From NCBI GenBank assembly GCA_025267735.1, contig CM046311.1:29617399-29681398 (forward strand): DNA of 64,000 nt. The letters are read 5' to 3'. Shown here piece by piece: positions 1 to 12,460 of the stretch. Every line of letters begins with the position of its first letter. Within the stretch, counting starts at the first letter, position 1. The translations under genes and the position numbers were made by a program. The DNA comes from Mactra quadrangularis (Eukaryota; Mollusca; Bivalvia; Venerida; Mactridae). The notes under the pieces were generated by a model, which saw only the letters and a program-made list of their open reading frames with translations, did no database searches and was not told the DNA's origin.

Positions 1-1280
1 GTACTTATTATTATCATTATTATTATTATTTACCACATTTCTATAGCACTTTTTTCATACATGAGTACGCTCAAAAGTTCTTTACATAAAAGAATATACA
101 ATAAAACATGAAAAATACTGATAAAATGACAAGCAATATATAAAACAACATAAGATACATAACTAATCAAGTGATCTGAAGAGTATAACTAAAATGCATT
201 ACAAAAATAGCATAGAATACTTGTACATATCAACAGTCATTTATCACTGGCTATATATTTGTAAAAATAGAGGAGTTTCTTTTAAATTAAAGATGCAAGC
301 GTGAATAATAGCTAGAAGGCAAAGTATTATCTATCATTTACAAGATATTACAAGAATCTATACTATTAAATTTGCGAGTTTCCTGTTTTGTGGACGAAAC
401 GGCGCAGCTTTGAATAATTTTTTCGTTTGTCGCTGGAGCACCTATAGACCGGCATATCAAGTTGACAATTCTTTTTTGACAAAGCCTCTTGATATTTGCA
501 AAAACTGCCAAAAATCAACAAAAATAGTGGGTTTTTGTGTCTAAAAATAGTTCTAGATAAAACTAAAAAAAAGAACAAACTCCCCACAGCGGTTATTTCC
601 CTTTATTAAATCAATAACCACTGCCACCACAAGTAAATTCGTCCCTCAGAGAGCCGAACATTTTTTTCATCTTTTCTGTTACATTTCAATAATTTCTACA
701 AGTTTAGCCTTTCTTTGTCAAGTTTAATATGGCTTTTAAACATGCCTGTTTCGAGGAACAGTTTCGAGAACTGTCATTACCTAAAGCCCGTGCAAGCATG
801 GGCTCCCATCTAGTAACAATAATATAGCAAATACAATATACAAAATAGAAAGAGAACAGAACAGAACGTATATTTTATTTTGTAACGTATACATATAATG
901 TATCTTATTACACATAAATCAAAGTATATAAAGTAATTTGTCACGTAACAACAATGACATTCACACACGCATTCACACTCATTCACACTCATACACTCAC
1001 ACATTCACTCTGTCACTCACACTAAGCTCAAACTCACCTCGTCCATACAAATACACTCAATCAGATGTACATAATAATGAAATATAAGCATTTATATATA
1101 TTAACACTTCTAACACAATAAAATAGATATGTTCACGACTAAACCCATCACATTTGGGGCGAAATCAAAAGGCGGATAAGATGGGCTAAATGAACCAGAG
1201 TTCAAACAATATCAAGTACAAGCAAAAACATAGTTTATAATCTTAATGATTATAAAGGTTAGGCTCTGACCTTCACAGCA
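1..1280. other. AT-rich stretch with no supported gene
   Basis: No splice-bounded coding segment or clear repeat structure was recognised here. The only distinct feature is a low-complexity run of CACTCA/CACACT-type repeats at about 955-1,024. Short open frames in this stretch look like chance. Confidence 0.6.
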
Positions 1281-1861
1281 CTAGTAAGACGATATGCGAG
1301 AAAAATATGTGAATAGAGGGAATTTACATGTATCAAAGTGTCCAGCTGAGATAAAAGTAATTAACCTATCTCTAATGTGGTTTTCAGAAAGACAAAACCA
1401 TAATTGGTGTTGGAAAATGTTTGTGACTAGATCACCACAAAGAGTACACTGTTCTACATATGGACGAGAGAAAAATATACATAGATTGCGCATGTCATAT
1501 AATGGATAGTTCATTAAAACGACTTGATAATTCCCTAATCGTGCATGGTTTACCGGCTACAAGTATTGTATGCAGATCTACAGCAGGTACTAGGCTACAT
1601 ACAGATTGAAATTCGAGTCGGCGTCCTGGAAATACTTCTTTTTATATACAAGCAGAACGGTTTTCCAGGATTCTTTCGATGGAAATGACCCAGATGACAA
1701 ATAGAGGTCAATAAACTGGAAAAGTCGTGCTTGTTGAACAACCTTAATACATCGGGTACAAAAGCTTGGTAATAGTCGGTACCTTTACAATATCTAACTA
1801 GTCTTTGATTAAACATAGTTAATGATAGTAAAATAAAAAGTTCTAATAGAAACTTCATCAT
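1281..1861 (-). pseudogene. Degenerate non-LTR retrotransposon C-terminal remnant
   Basis: Two minus-strand open segments (1,595-1,861 and 1,281-1,514) lie in different frames with stops between them. The downstream one has a Cys-x2-Cys...His...Cys arrangement (CTLCGDLVTNIFQHQLWFC), which resembles the zinc-finger-like tail that follows the reverse transcriptase in several non-LTR elements. The upstream one resembles the segment just before it, but only loosely. No catalytic RT motif remains. I read this as the decayed 3' coding end of an old LINE. The family is not assigned, and a chance open frame cannot be excluded. Confidence 0.35.
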
Positions 1862-2701
1862 TGAGTTGTAATTTTGTTCACTTTTGTAATACTAGTTCTC
1901 CGAAATTTGTGACGAGAGGGTCGAGTGAACAATCGCAGTTCACGCTAACAAAAGAACACACTCTGTTTACAATAAAACATCTTCTTGGGTCATTTAACAA
2001 GATAACGTGCAGTAGAATTTACTTATCACAAAACTAACTGTTCTATACATGTATATGAATTGTTACGAGACAAAACTGTGTGACAATATGACTCTAATAT
2101 TATTTAATAAGTATGAATGTTAATAACTTAATATACAACTTGAATTTTACATTCTGCTGAATGAAAGTAAAAAGCAGCACTGTACAACCATTAATAAACA
2201 ATCAGAAATAATGTGTCTTGATTTCAATGCCCCGTAAAATTAACGTTCAAACTATTGGTGATCGTAAATATAATTCAAGAGCTGTTTGAGGTTAGAAATT
2301 ATGAATAAGATACAAAAATGCTTCGCAAAGACTTTACGATTATGCCACGACATGGGCGACCAGATTTTGAAAGGATAAATTTTGTTTCTTTTCTATTTAT
2401 ATTCAAAATGGAAGCCAGTAATTAATTATTGTTAAATTTCCAAAAGATCGAGAATAACAATATATTGTTTTTGCTCTTTTTTAAACCGTTTGTCAAGGAA
2501 GCAATATGTCCTGGGTATAAACCCCACATGGGACACAGCTAATTTCATTGAGCAAGCATTTTATCTGCTATTGCTTTACTCCAGCCTGGTCATCCCAAAT
2601 GCATCTTATAAATTGGTTTAAGGCAAACTGGTGTCGACTTCAAAATGCTCAAATCTTGATAATTGTGTATATCGCCGTCCATAAACGGCAATATCTTTAA
2701 T
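1862..2701. other. AT-rich stretch with no supported feature
   Basis: I see no coding exon, RNA gene or organised repeat here. Confidence 0.55.
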
Positions 2702-2709
2702 GTATACAT

Positions 2710-3828
2710 TAGAGCTGCAACGATCACCGGAAAGTCGATTCGATGCGATTCGATATTTTTTTCTTTCGATTCGATTTTTTTCGATTCGATTCATCTATTA
2801 GAATAATTTACTCCAAAAATACATTTATACATTAATTTGAGATTTAAACTACTTATTATTGATAAAAAATATAAACAAGTGTTACTCAAATTAAATTCAC
2901 ATGAAACCCGAAAATCTGCTAAATTAAGATTGCTTATTTTAGTACGAAATAGAATGGGTACGAATATAAAGGTTGCAAAAATGTATCATTAATGTAATAT
3001 CAATTAAAAACGTATCTATATTTACAACATGCAACATAAATTGTTTCAGAATGTGCAGCTCTTAAAATACTGCAATTCTATAAATGGAAGGTGAAGATAT
3101 CACCTCTATACTAAGCCGCACAACCGTCCCAAAATTCGGCGTTTGGTACGCAACAGAATATAGTATGGCGCATGAAGACAAAATCGTTGGATTTTTTCGT
3201 TTTTCGGCAAAATCGTAGTTTAAGTTTAAATAAATGATCACTCATAGCTACAGGAAGATAAATCTATTTATACAAAGCACTTTGAAACCTCTATAGGTAT
3301 AGGTGCATAATTAAACTGTGTATTCTACTTTCGGTTTCGAATTAATGAGTTAATAATGACAGATGTAAACACGTTATGATAAAGGTTTGACTACTTGTTA
3401 AAAAGTTTAATGTCATGAGGATAGTTGGTTGTATTGTTAAATTTTATTGAGTAGACACAAAATTCATACTCTATTTGTTCAGAATACTTGAAGGGGGAAA
3501 TTGTTAGAATGTAAACATTGCCACGTGCTTTCAGGTAAATAAACAGTTTACCCTTGATGCGCGGCGCCTCCGTACAAAGGTCAGTCAGACCATTTGTGTA
3601 CAAAATGAATATACTGCAGATAACGCCTTGCTACTTGATTTAATAAAGGGAAATAACAGTTGCGGGGAGTTAGTGTCTTTTAGATGCCCTTTTGCTTTTA
3701 TGCTTATAACTTATGTAGATACGTTTTACGGTCAGTATCGAATCGAAATTCGTGGGTCCCAAATCGAAATCGAATCGTCGCCCTCGCAGTCGAGTTTTGA
3801 TGTATCAAATCGAATCGTTGCAGCCCTA
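2710..3828. mobile_element. hAT-like non-autonomous element with TCGATT-rich ends
   Basis: The left end reads TAGAGCTGCAACGAT and the right end is its inverted match (ATCGTTGCAGCCCTA). Just inside both ends are repeated TCGATTCGAT motifs in opposite orientation. The 8 bp on the left (GTATACAT) match the 8 bp on the right (GTAACCAT) at six positions, as expected of an aged 8-bp target-site duplication. TIRs of the TAGGGCTGCAACGAT type with 8-bp duplications are typical of hAT-like elements, so that assignment is family knowledge plus inference. No transposase frame is present. The interior from about 3,060 to 3,600 resembles a second stretch at 47.89-48.99 kb. Confidence 0.65.
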
Positions 3829-3925
3829 GTAACCATAATTAATACAGTAAAAAAACGTTTAACATGTCGAAATAATATGTTTATGAACTCTTCCACTTTG
3901 TATTAAACACAATTGTCTACGACAT

Positions 3926-6900
3926 TTAACCAAATTGGTTTATGTATTTGCGTAATAATTCAAGAGCTCTGTAATTTTGTTGACATCTGTATATTCCACC
4001 AGAGTCAACATCAAATCCCATATCAATAAATTCTATGTTTCCTGGGAATTCACTCAATTGTGTAGACGAGGATATAGCAGGAAGGTTACTTTCTGCACCA
4101 GTATGCACAATAAGTACCACACATTTTGCAGGATCTGAAAAAAAATAAGCGTACAGTAAATTCTATAACTCCGTGCGTTTGAACATAATACGCTCAAAAG
4201 ATAAGAGATCAACGTAATTGTATCACGATTATGATAACAATTACATTAATGCATTGACCCGAAGTCAACATGGGTCATCAACAGACCATATTCAACTTTT
4301 GAACGAAAAAACAAATACCATTGATCTAATTTCTATCTAGTTGTAGAGTGGACAATAACTGGTCAACATACGAACTTAATGCATCAAACCATAATATGAT
4401 CCGCAACAAACTTGTTGCGTTTGAAAAATTTATTGGAATTTTATGCAGCAAGTATGATAATTAAGTACTCAACCCTTGACAATACAAGAAATGAGATCTC
4501 AAATGCATAAGTTTTCAACCTCCTAAGATAAATTACCTTATGGTTGAGACCAAGTTTCATAAAAGAGTAGTAAACATTTGATTGATAAACTTTTTTATTA
4601 TTTTTATAATTATATGGATTGAAATCATTAAACTGACTTTCATCGAAAAATGTCACTTTGATGATATCTTATTTCTATAAGCGCCTAATGCGTTTATGCT
4701 GAAATTAGACATCATCAATGACATTTATTTTTCAATGAAAGTCAGTTTCTATGATTTCAATCCTTATAATTACAACCTTTCTGGACGAAATTTGTCGATT
4801 AAACTTGCGTTAATATCAAGAACTTTATCTTAAAGCGTAAGAACTGAATGCATTGTAGTGCGGAATAATCTTGGTCATGCACAGGTCTTTAATGCAAGCC
4901 GTCGGCCATTTTGTTCTCCGCTTCGATGCAATATTTCATGGGTTTAATGTCATTACAGAATCAATAATGCAATGATATGTAAGTAATATGTAAGTAACAT
5001 TCCAATACAAACTTCAGGTTACCTTGACCCTGGGGCCTCAGAACCCAAAATTCTCACCCTTGACCCAAAGAGTATTGATTTATAAAATTTGGTGATCATA
5101 GACAAAGTTGGTTGTTGGACAAGGTTTTTCCTCATGATTTCCTTGTGACTTTGATCTTTCACCCAGGGGCCTAAAACCAAAGGGACTTATGCTAGACATT
5201 TAGGCTACCCTAAAATAAATTCGGTGAGCCTAGGTACAATCATCATTGAGTTATTGTCCGGAAAATGTTTCAATATAGATAAAGTTCCAGTGACTTTGAC
5301 TTTTGACCCTGGATCTCCAAATCAAAAGGGAACATCGTCTAAAATTTGACTTTTGACTCTGGGGTCTCCAAATCAAAAAGGAACACTCTCTACCAAAAAG
5401 CTTTCAGCACATTACTCCTTGACAAATGGGCTTATCCATATAAAATTTGTTAACCTAGGTACAACTATTGTTAAGTTATTGTTCGGACAAGGTTTTTTCC
5501 ATATGATGCCCCTGTGAACTTAACCTTTGACCCAGGGGCCTCAAAACCAATTGGGAACATCCTTGACACATGGGCTACTCTCACATGAAATTTTGTGAAT
5601 CTAGTGTTACGAACAGTAACAGAAAAATAACAAGCAACAAACGTTTAACAATATTTGAATTTTATTCAAAACGATTTTACTTTCAAATAACTAAAATAAT
5701 ACAAAGATAAACTTACAGTCGTCGAGTCAATAATTCCAACAAATGAATATTAAAAACACACACAGTACAAATAGTTCCAATAAATCCTGTTTGCTATAAT
5801 CCAACGTCCAAAAGATTATTAAGTCACTGATGAATACGAGTTTGAGCACAAAATCCAACGATAAATCCTGATATAAGAAATAAATCTAATGTTAAATTCC
5901 AATATAAGAAGCACTGGCACTGAAGACTGACTGAATAACTTTCAAACTCCAAAACTCCAAAAACTACTACTCAAATGCCACGCAAAAAAACAAATATATA
6001 ATCAGTCAGAATCTTCCAGAAGTGTCATGAAAAATCTAATACTAGTAAACATTCAAAGCCAAAAATAGATGTTGTAGGCATATATAGTACGTACTAGAAA
6101 ATTCTAGCTAAGAAGGGAGACAACACCGACAAAACTATAAAAACACATACAAGAGTTAATTCCCTTACATAACACTAGGTACAAGCGTTTTAGATTTATC
6201 GTCCGGACAAGATTTTTCAATATGATGCCCCTGTGACCTTGATCTTTGACTAAGGGGCCCCAAAACTAATAGGGAACAACATTGACACATGGGCTACTCT
6301 ATACCACAACAAGGAAAATCTTGGTAGATTTGTGGTTAAGTTATTTTCCGGACAAGTTTTTTTCCCATATGATGCCCGTGTGACCTTGACCTTTGACCAA
6401 GGGACCCCAAAACCAATAGGGAACATCTTTGACTCATGGGCTACTCTTACATGAAGTTTTGTGAACCTAGGTACAGTCGTTGTTGAGTTATTGGCCGGAC
6501 AAGTTTTACCTTTTTTAAGTCCCAGTGACCTTGACCTTTGACCTTGGGGGTCTCAAAATCAATAGAAAAACCTTTTCCACCCACGGGCTATCTACACATA
6601 AAATTTGAGGAACCTAGGTACATCTTTCCTCGAGTTATCATCCGGACAAGAATTGCCCACGGACGGACAGACGGACAACATCATAACATAACACGTCTGT
6701 TTCTTCAAAAGGGCCTATAAAAAGCACTGCAAGGGAAAACACGAGTGTGTAGCTTAAAAACATGAAAGTAAATTGAAAGTGTTACGCTATTCCCGTGCGT
6801 TTATCAAAGTCAAAGGCAACTCTTTAAAGTAGAACTGAAAATGAAACTGAAAGGTTAAATTAGTACTGGCATGATGTAATTTAAAGTATTGAATATTAAT

Positions 6901-7422
6901 GAGACCTGGTAAGCAACTGCGTTTATACGAAGATAAAACACACTTTTTGACCAATCAGATTGTATTTTTTTTCTTTTAGGTTGTAATTACATACTTAACA
7001 ACTGTCTAATGTATTTATACTAAATGTAAAAAATGGTAGGTCATTAAAACTTTAGAGTTTGAAAAGTTGTTTAGTATTTAACAACGAAGAAAGATCGAAC
7101 AAACTACATTTGTTCAACGAAATTTACTGATTTACATGAACCATAAAAACATAAATAACTTTCAGTGATAAAAATAACTTACATGACACATTTGCTAACG
7201 CTAACTCAATATCTGGCTTCAAACGGGAAGATTTCAGACAAACGACAATAAGTGGAAATTCGTATTCTATATTTGCTGTGTTCTGTATCAAACAATCAAA
7301 CTCATCCAACATGTTCTTCAAAGTTCTAGCAAATTTTGCCGAGGCATTGGTCTGGATAGAATCTAGAATCTGAACTTTCTTCAGTGGTCCTGCTGCAACG
7401 TATTTAAAGCACCATTTAAATG
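3926..7422 (-). CDS. Partial paralogue of the coiled-coil/alpha-beta-domain gene: last two exons
   Basis: There are two minus-strand exons. The 3' exon (3,926-4,134, 209 bp) follows a TTTTTCAG acceptor, starts with the last two bases of a split codon and ends at a TAA. The exon before it ends at 7,183 with donor T|GTAAGT, which supplies the first base of that codon. Its start is ambiguous: acceptors in the same phase exist after CTACAG (exon start 7,422) and at a GCAGCAG tandem acceptor (start 7,392 or 7,389). The protein reads ...PLIVVCLKSSRLKPDIELALANVSYPAKCVVLIVHTGAESNLP..., and is about two-thirds identical by eye to the complete gene at 47.4-53.8 kb over the last exon, with the same intron phase. 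I found no coiled-coil exon or ATG exon between 7.4 and 15.8 kb, so the gene is either 5'-incomplete or uses diverged exons. The function is unknown. The predicted strand-helix pattern suggests an alpha/beta fold. Confidence 0.75.
5028..6690. repeat. Tandem array of GACCTTGACCTTTGACC units, interrupted by an LTR
   Basis: Degenerate units of roughly 145 bp recur. Each carries a GTGACCTTGACCTTTGACC-like box, a GGGCCTCAAAACCAATAGG-like box, ATGGGCTACTC, and CCTAGGTACAATCGT followed by a TTATTGTCCGGACAAG box. Boxes are visible near 5,028, 5,146, 5,289, 5,513, 6,235, 6,381 and 6,526. The array ends in a CGGACGGACAGACGGAC stretch at about 6,660. I associate this module with bivalve genomes. It is non-coding, and open frames inside it are incidental. 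Related units in the opposite orientation lie at 11.37-11.75 kb. Confidence 0.75.
5605..6174 (-). mobile_element. Solo LTR (570 bp) with 4-bp target-site duplication CTAG
   Basis: The element starts TGTTACGAACAG and ends CATAACA, the TG...CA form of an LTR, and is flanked on both sides by CTAG. Read on the minus strand it begins TGTTATGTAAGGG, has a TATATAT box in its first fifth and an AATAAA signal close to its end, and terminates CTGTTCGTAACA, so the LTR is oriented minus. It splits one unit of the surrounding GACCTTGACC array: GAATCTAG before it and CTAGGTACAAGCG after it rebuild the usual GAACCTAGGTACAA box. No internal retroelement region is present, so it arose by LTR-LTR recombination. 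It looks Gypsy-like, but the family is not proven. Confidence 0.75.
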
Positions 7423-9600
7423 CTGTAGAAAACATTACTTATAACGTGCACGGACGATAGATTGTAATCCTTGGTATTGTTTTTTTATAACTATTATTAT
7501 TATTATAACGATTTTTCGAAAACTTGCGGATCTAAATTGGAAAAAAAATGCTTCGTTAGATGTAACAGTTGTCTAAGACACTTATTGGCGGCGTCACACA
7601 AACACATGCACACTCAAACTAAATCTATATATTGTTGTTTTTTTTGCAATATACCACATTTAAAAATGAAATAGCAATTATCATAATTATTGTCTTTGAA
7701 AACATATCATCGACGTGGACGATTTTCTCACAGACAAAGAAATGCGACTACAATTATTAATAACACGTTTTACTTACAATACGCGCATATGCGTGAATAA
7801 TATGGGCAAATTGTAAAATTTCAATTATTAAATTATCTTTAATAAAATTGTAATGACGTTTTTGAATCAAATAGAGTCGTATTTAAGTCGTTCTTTATCA
7901 AGTGAAATGTCATTTATAACAGTTCGATAACTTTATGCTTAACGACAAGCAAAGATAAATGTTTGATCGTTAAATAAAAGTATGCATTTTTTTATTTTTA
8001 ATAAAATAATATAATAACAAATGTTTTTAATTTTGTGGAACGTTCCGGATGGTTGTTATTAAATTGAATGCAGATTGGTGCGTTATGAGCCACAGTCTAT
8101 CGAAGTACGGCTTATATAACAAGAAATTTAACCTAACAGTTTATAAACATTTATTTTAAACTGAACTAAATGAATTTCACCTTATGTCTTCAATGTTTGT
8201 GGGTGATGAATATTTGACATTGAGTAAGTATTTAATACATTAATACGTCTAAATTTGAACGTATCTCGGCACACGGAACGTTTTTATTGTGTTTTCACCC
8301 GATACACGATTAAAATATGCGGTACGCGCACACTGCATGAATTATACACACACGATAAACGATTGATAAACTCAAATTTCGGTAACATACACGAACCGAG
8401 TACTGTATAATACTAGCAAAAATAAATAAAATAATTACTAAATGCGACATTTAATATATATTCGATTTCAAATGACACCAATAAACGTTAAACTAAATCA
8501 AGTATGTTTTAAGAACAAGAGAGATGTACTAGAGTCTTATGACATAGCGAGGTTTTATGAAAACCCCATTCACAGACACTCCTAAACGAAAGAAGAAAAG
8601 AACGCAACAGAAATGAGAATTTCTGATCAAATGTCCAAATCAGAAATGTTTAAATCATTAGCCTATGATAAAATCTATGTTACATGAATTAGCTTAAATC
8701 ATAGTTAAAATACTTGTGGTATGCACAATCAAATGTTTTTAAACTGTATTCGTTTTAAGGACACTCTTTTATAGAAGATGAGTGTAAAAGTATTTATAGA
8801 TGTATTATATTGTTCAACTTACCACACCAACTGCAACAGGACATTGTATGTCTTTTTTCTCTGCGCCTACTTTGTAAAATGCCTTGGTTCTGAATACATA
8901 GAAATATATCAATAATAACTTGAATAACTAAAAAAACTAAGCTTTCCCTTTATTTAAAGAACGTAATCTCATGCAAATTTAAAGGTTACGATAAAAATAG
9001 GTCGCATAGCCTGTTTTAAGATAAAGTCTCGAAAAGTTCTAACTTCTTTCCACTTTTCAACCTTGTGATAAGGCAAAGTCTGTTAATATTATGTTTGTTG
9101 TGCCAAAAAAGCATCTGATAAATGCTATATTAAATACTAAGAGATTCATTTAATTAGCATGATAAGTAAACCTGCTGGTTATATTTTTTTGTAACAAGGG
9201 TTTCAATTGGTTGACAATGATGCGAATGGTTTTTAAGTAACATAGTAAATATTAACTAGTTTTAATCCAGACATGTTACATGCAATTATCGATGACTCAA
9301 CAATATAAAAAAATGCTGGGTCTGGTAGTTATATGAGTCAACTATTTGAATTGTCCGACTCATCATGTTTAACCCGTTGACTACTGAACAACATAATACA
9401 TTTCGTAGTTACTGTCCCTTATATTTTATGATACGTGTATTACTGAGTCAAGAACAATTTCCGGGATTTCATTGTGACTGCAAATTTAACACACGCCCCT
9501 GTTTTTTTTAATTTTATAATCCACCATAAGGCGGTTGCTTGTGGTCAAATAATCAGAGCCCTTGTTACAATAAAATCATTTCCCACCATTCTTATTATAC
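7423..9600. other. AT-rich stretch, mostly featureless
   Basis: Apart from a possible small exon at 8,823-8,889 (listed separately), no coding or repeat structure is supported. If the partial gene at 3.9-7.4 kb continues upstream on the minus strand, this would be intron. Confidence 0.4.
8823..8889 (-). CDS. Candidate small internal exon, minus strand
   Basis: A 67-bp segment is flanked on the minus strand by a good acceptor (TTTCTATGTATTCAG) and a strong donor (GTG|GTAAGTTG). Two frames are open. One gives TKAFYKVGAEKKDIQCPVAV and would end in phase 0. The other (NQGILQSRRREKRH...) starts in phase 0 and ends in phase 1, which would fit the phase of the exon at 7,183-7,422. The first looks more protein-like, and the second fits the gene model. 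It could be an exon of the partial gene downstream, an exon of another gene, or chance. Confidence 0.3.
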
Positions 9601-9610
9601 TACACACAAC

Positions 9611-9890
9611 CTGGGTCGATAGCGCAGTTGGTAGCGCGCCAGAATTTGAAATACCGTATCCCGAAGCGGGGCATTGGTTCGAATCATATCCGAGGAGATA
9701 AAACCCTTCAATGAAAATTTGACACTAATGTAAATTTTGCTCCATGGATTAGATAATATGGAACAGTTTCTGACCCTGTGAAAGGGTAGATGAGTACGGA
9801 TTACAGGAAAGGGTCCAGGAAATGTATGTTACATGCGCTGAACGCCGTAAAATGTTATAAATTGCATTGACATGGCGTTAAACCCTATAG
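9611..9890 (+). mobile_element. tRNA-derived SINE
   Basis: A tRNA-like head at about 9,613-9,697 has an A-box-like TAGCGCAGTTGGTAGCGCG and a B-box-like GGTTCGAATCA, but does not fold as an intact tRNA. An unrelated body follows, ending around CATGGCGTTAAACCCTATAG. The GGCGTTAAACCC tail resembles the 3' ends of the other SINEs and of the RNase H LINE in this window. The exact 3' end and target-site duplication are not resolved. Confidence 0.6.
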
Positions 9891-10264
9891 AAATATATAC
9901 TACACATATTTTTATCACGCTTAGAATTTTTATAGAACATGTATATATTTTTACAACAAATACATACTTTTTATCACTTACATAATTATACTTCTTATTA
10001 TGCACATGTATGTTTGAATAACAAATTCTTGTTTTAAAACACACTTTTTATAACATAAAACTCGTTTTACCTAACTGTGGAGTTATGTGATACTTTACAT
10101 GCGTCTGTAACTAGACTATATTTTGTATAACTTCAATGATATACCTTTGTTAAATATACTATCACTTCTATAATGTAAATAATGTAACAGACGCACTCTG
10201 TTATCTTATATTTGTATATGACTTAGATATGGAAAGCCTTGACTGTCTTATACGCACATTCACA

Positions 10265-11325
10265 AACGTTGTTATGTTGAAATAACATTATATTAAGTAG
10301 TTTGTTCATTATATTGAGTGCTCTCTTCATTATACTCTGTGGTTTGTTCATTATATGAAGTGCTTCTTTTAATATATAAAGTAGTTTGATCATTATACCC
10401 GGTGGTTTGATCATTATATTGAGTGCATTCTTCAATATATGAAGTGGTTTGATCATTAAACAAGGTGCATTCTTCATTATACTCGGTGGTTAAATTATTA
10501 CATTGAGTGTTTTCTTTATACTCGGTGGTTTGATCATTATATAAAGTACATTCTTTATTATACTCGGTGGTTTGATCATTATACTGAGTACAGTCTTCAT
10601 TATACTCGGTGGTTTGATCATTATAAAGAGTGTATTCTTCATTATATTCGGTGGTTTGATCATTATACTGAGTACATTCGTCATTATATTCGGTGGTTTT
10701 ATCATTATATGAAGTGCATTCTTCATTATACTCGGTGGTTTGGTCATTATATTGGGTGCTTTCTTTATTATACTGGGTGGTTTGATCATTATGCTGAGTA
10801 CATTCTTCATTATATTCGGTGGTTTGATCAATATACTGAGTGCATTCTTCATTATATTCGGTGGTTTTATCATTATATAAAGTGCATTCTTCATTATATT
10901 CGGTGGTTTGATCATTATATTGGGTGCTTTCTTCATTATACTCGGTGGTTTCGTCATTATACTGAGTGTATTCTTAATTATAATGGGTGGTTTGATCATT
11001 ATATACAGTGCAATTTTCATTATATTTGGTGGTTTGATCATTATATAAAGTGCATTCTTTATTATACAACGTGGTTTGATCATTATAATGGGTGCTTTCT
11101 TCATTATACTCGGTGGTTTGATCATTATATAAAGTGTATTCTTCATTATATTCGGTGGTTTGATCATTATACTGAGTGCATTCGTCATTATAATGGGTGG
11201 TTTGATCATTATATAAAGTGCATTCTTCATTATACAACGTGGTTTGATCATTATACTGGGTGCTTTCTTCATTATACTCGGTGGTTTAATCATTATATGA
11301 AGTGATTTCTTCATTATATTGACAG
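10265..11325. repeat. 42-bp tandem array (left arm of foldback)
   Basis: The units alternate two related 21-mers, of the form GTGGTTTGATCATTATA(CTGA) and GTGCATTCTTCATTATA(CTCG), giving a 42-bp higher-order repeat with about 25 copies. Because 42 is a multiple of three and the unit lacks stops in several frames, long open frames run through it on both strands (minus 10,490-11,314, repeating IMKPPNIMKNALYI-like; plus 10,709-11,305). These are a consequence of the repeat and not evidence of a gene. Confidence 0.9.
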
Positions 11326-11352
11326 GACCAAATTAACGGGGCTATTTTTATT

Positions 11353-11760
11353 GTGCACCGTCATGCACCGTCACTGGTACTCCATATGGGGAAATTTTGT
11401 CCAGATGATAACTCAACAACAGCTGTTCCTAGGTTCACCAAATCTAATGTTAGGATAGCCCTTGGATCAAGGGTGTACCCTATTAATTTTGAGGCCCCGG
11501 GGTCAAAGGTCAAGGTCACTGGGACTCCATATGGAAAAACTTTGTCCGGCCAAGAACTCAACAAGCGATGTACCTAGGTTCACCAAAGTTCATGTGTAGA
11601 TAGCCCTTGAGTGAAGGATGTGTCCTTTTGGTTCTGAGGCCCCTGGGTCAAAGGTCAAGGTCACTGGGACTTTATATGGGAAATATTGCTTGTTCGGATG
11701 ATTTAAACTCAACAACCGCTGTACCCAGGTTCACCAAATTTTATGTGTGGATCAATAGCT
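11353..11760. repeat. GTCAAGGTCACTGGGACTCC repeat units
   Basis: About three units of roughly 145 bp share GTCAAAGGTCAAGGTCACTGG, GGACTCCATATGG, a TTTGTCCGG box and CCTAGGTTCACCAAA. They are the same family as the array at 5.0-6.7 kb in reverse orientation, and form the single-copy loop of the foldback element. Open frames here are incidental. Confidence 0.7.
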
Positions 11761-11989
11761 CTTTTGTTCTTCAAAGAACGTTATTTTATCCATTCCGAAA
11801 CCACATTTTTCTAAGATTTTTTGCATTTTGTTGGTTTTTTTATTGTGAAAGTTGCACTCGCCAGTTTCTTGAGAACATTAGCATACATAAAAGCAATTAA
11901 ATCGCACTTTTGGTGATATATAAGGACAGTTTTACATAATATAATCCTCAATTCACATCATATAAAGACATCTTGACGTAGCATAGGGT

Positions 11990-12460
11990 ACCATCGACAC
12001 AATATAATGACCAAACCACAGAATATAATGAAGAATGCACCTTATATAATGCTCAAACCATCGAGTATAATGAAGAAAGCACTCAATATAATGGTCAAAC
12101 CACCGAGTACAATGTAGAAAGTACTCAATATAATGACCAAACCACCCAGTATAATGAAGAATGCACTCAGTATAATGTTCAAACCACCGAGTATAATGAA
12201 GAATGCACTCAGTATAATGACGAAACCACCGAGTATAATAAAGAATGCACTTTATATAATGATGAAACCACCGAGTATAATGAAGAAAGCACTCAATATA
12301 ATGATCTAACCACCGAGTATAATAAAGATTGCACCTTATATAATGATCAAACCACCGAGTATAATGAAGAATGCACTTTATATAATGATCAAACCACCGA
12401 ATATAATAAAGAAAGCACGCAATATAATGAACAAACTACTCTATATAATGCTATTTCAAC
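11990..12460. repeat. 42-bp tandem array (right arm of foldback)
   Basis: About ten inverted copies of the left-arm unit (for example CACCGAGTATAATGAAGAAT and GCACTTTATATAATGATCAA) are present. The array is less than half the length of the left arm, so the arms have expanded or contracted independently since they paired. Confidence 0.9.

Noticed and set aside
10490..11314. 274-codon minus-strand frame and overlapping 198-codon plus-strand frame
   Set aside because: Both are by-products of a 42-bp satellite whose unit is a multiple of three and lacks stops. The peptide is a plain repeat, and the array is an arm of a transposon.
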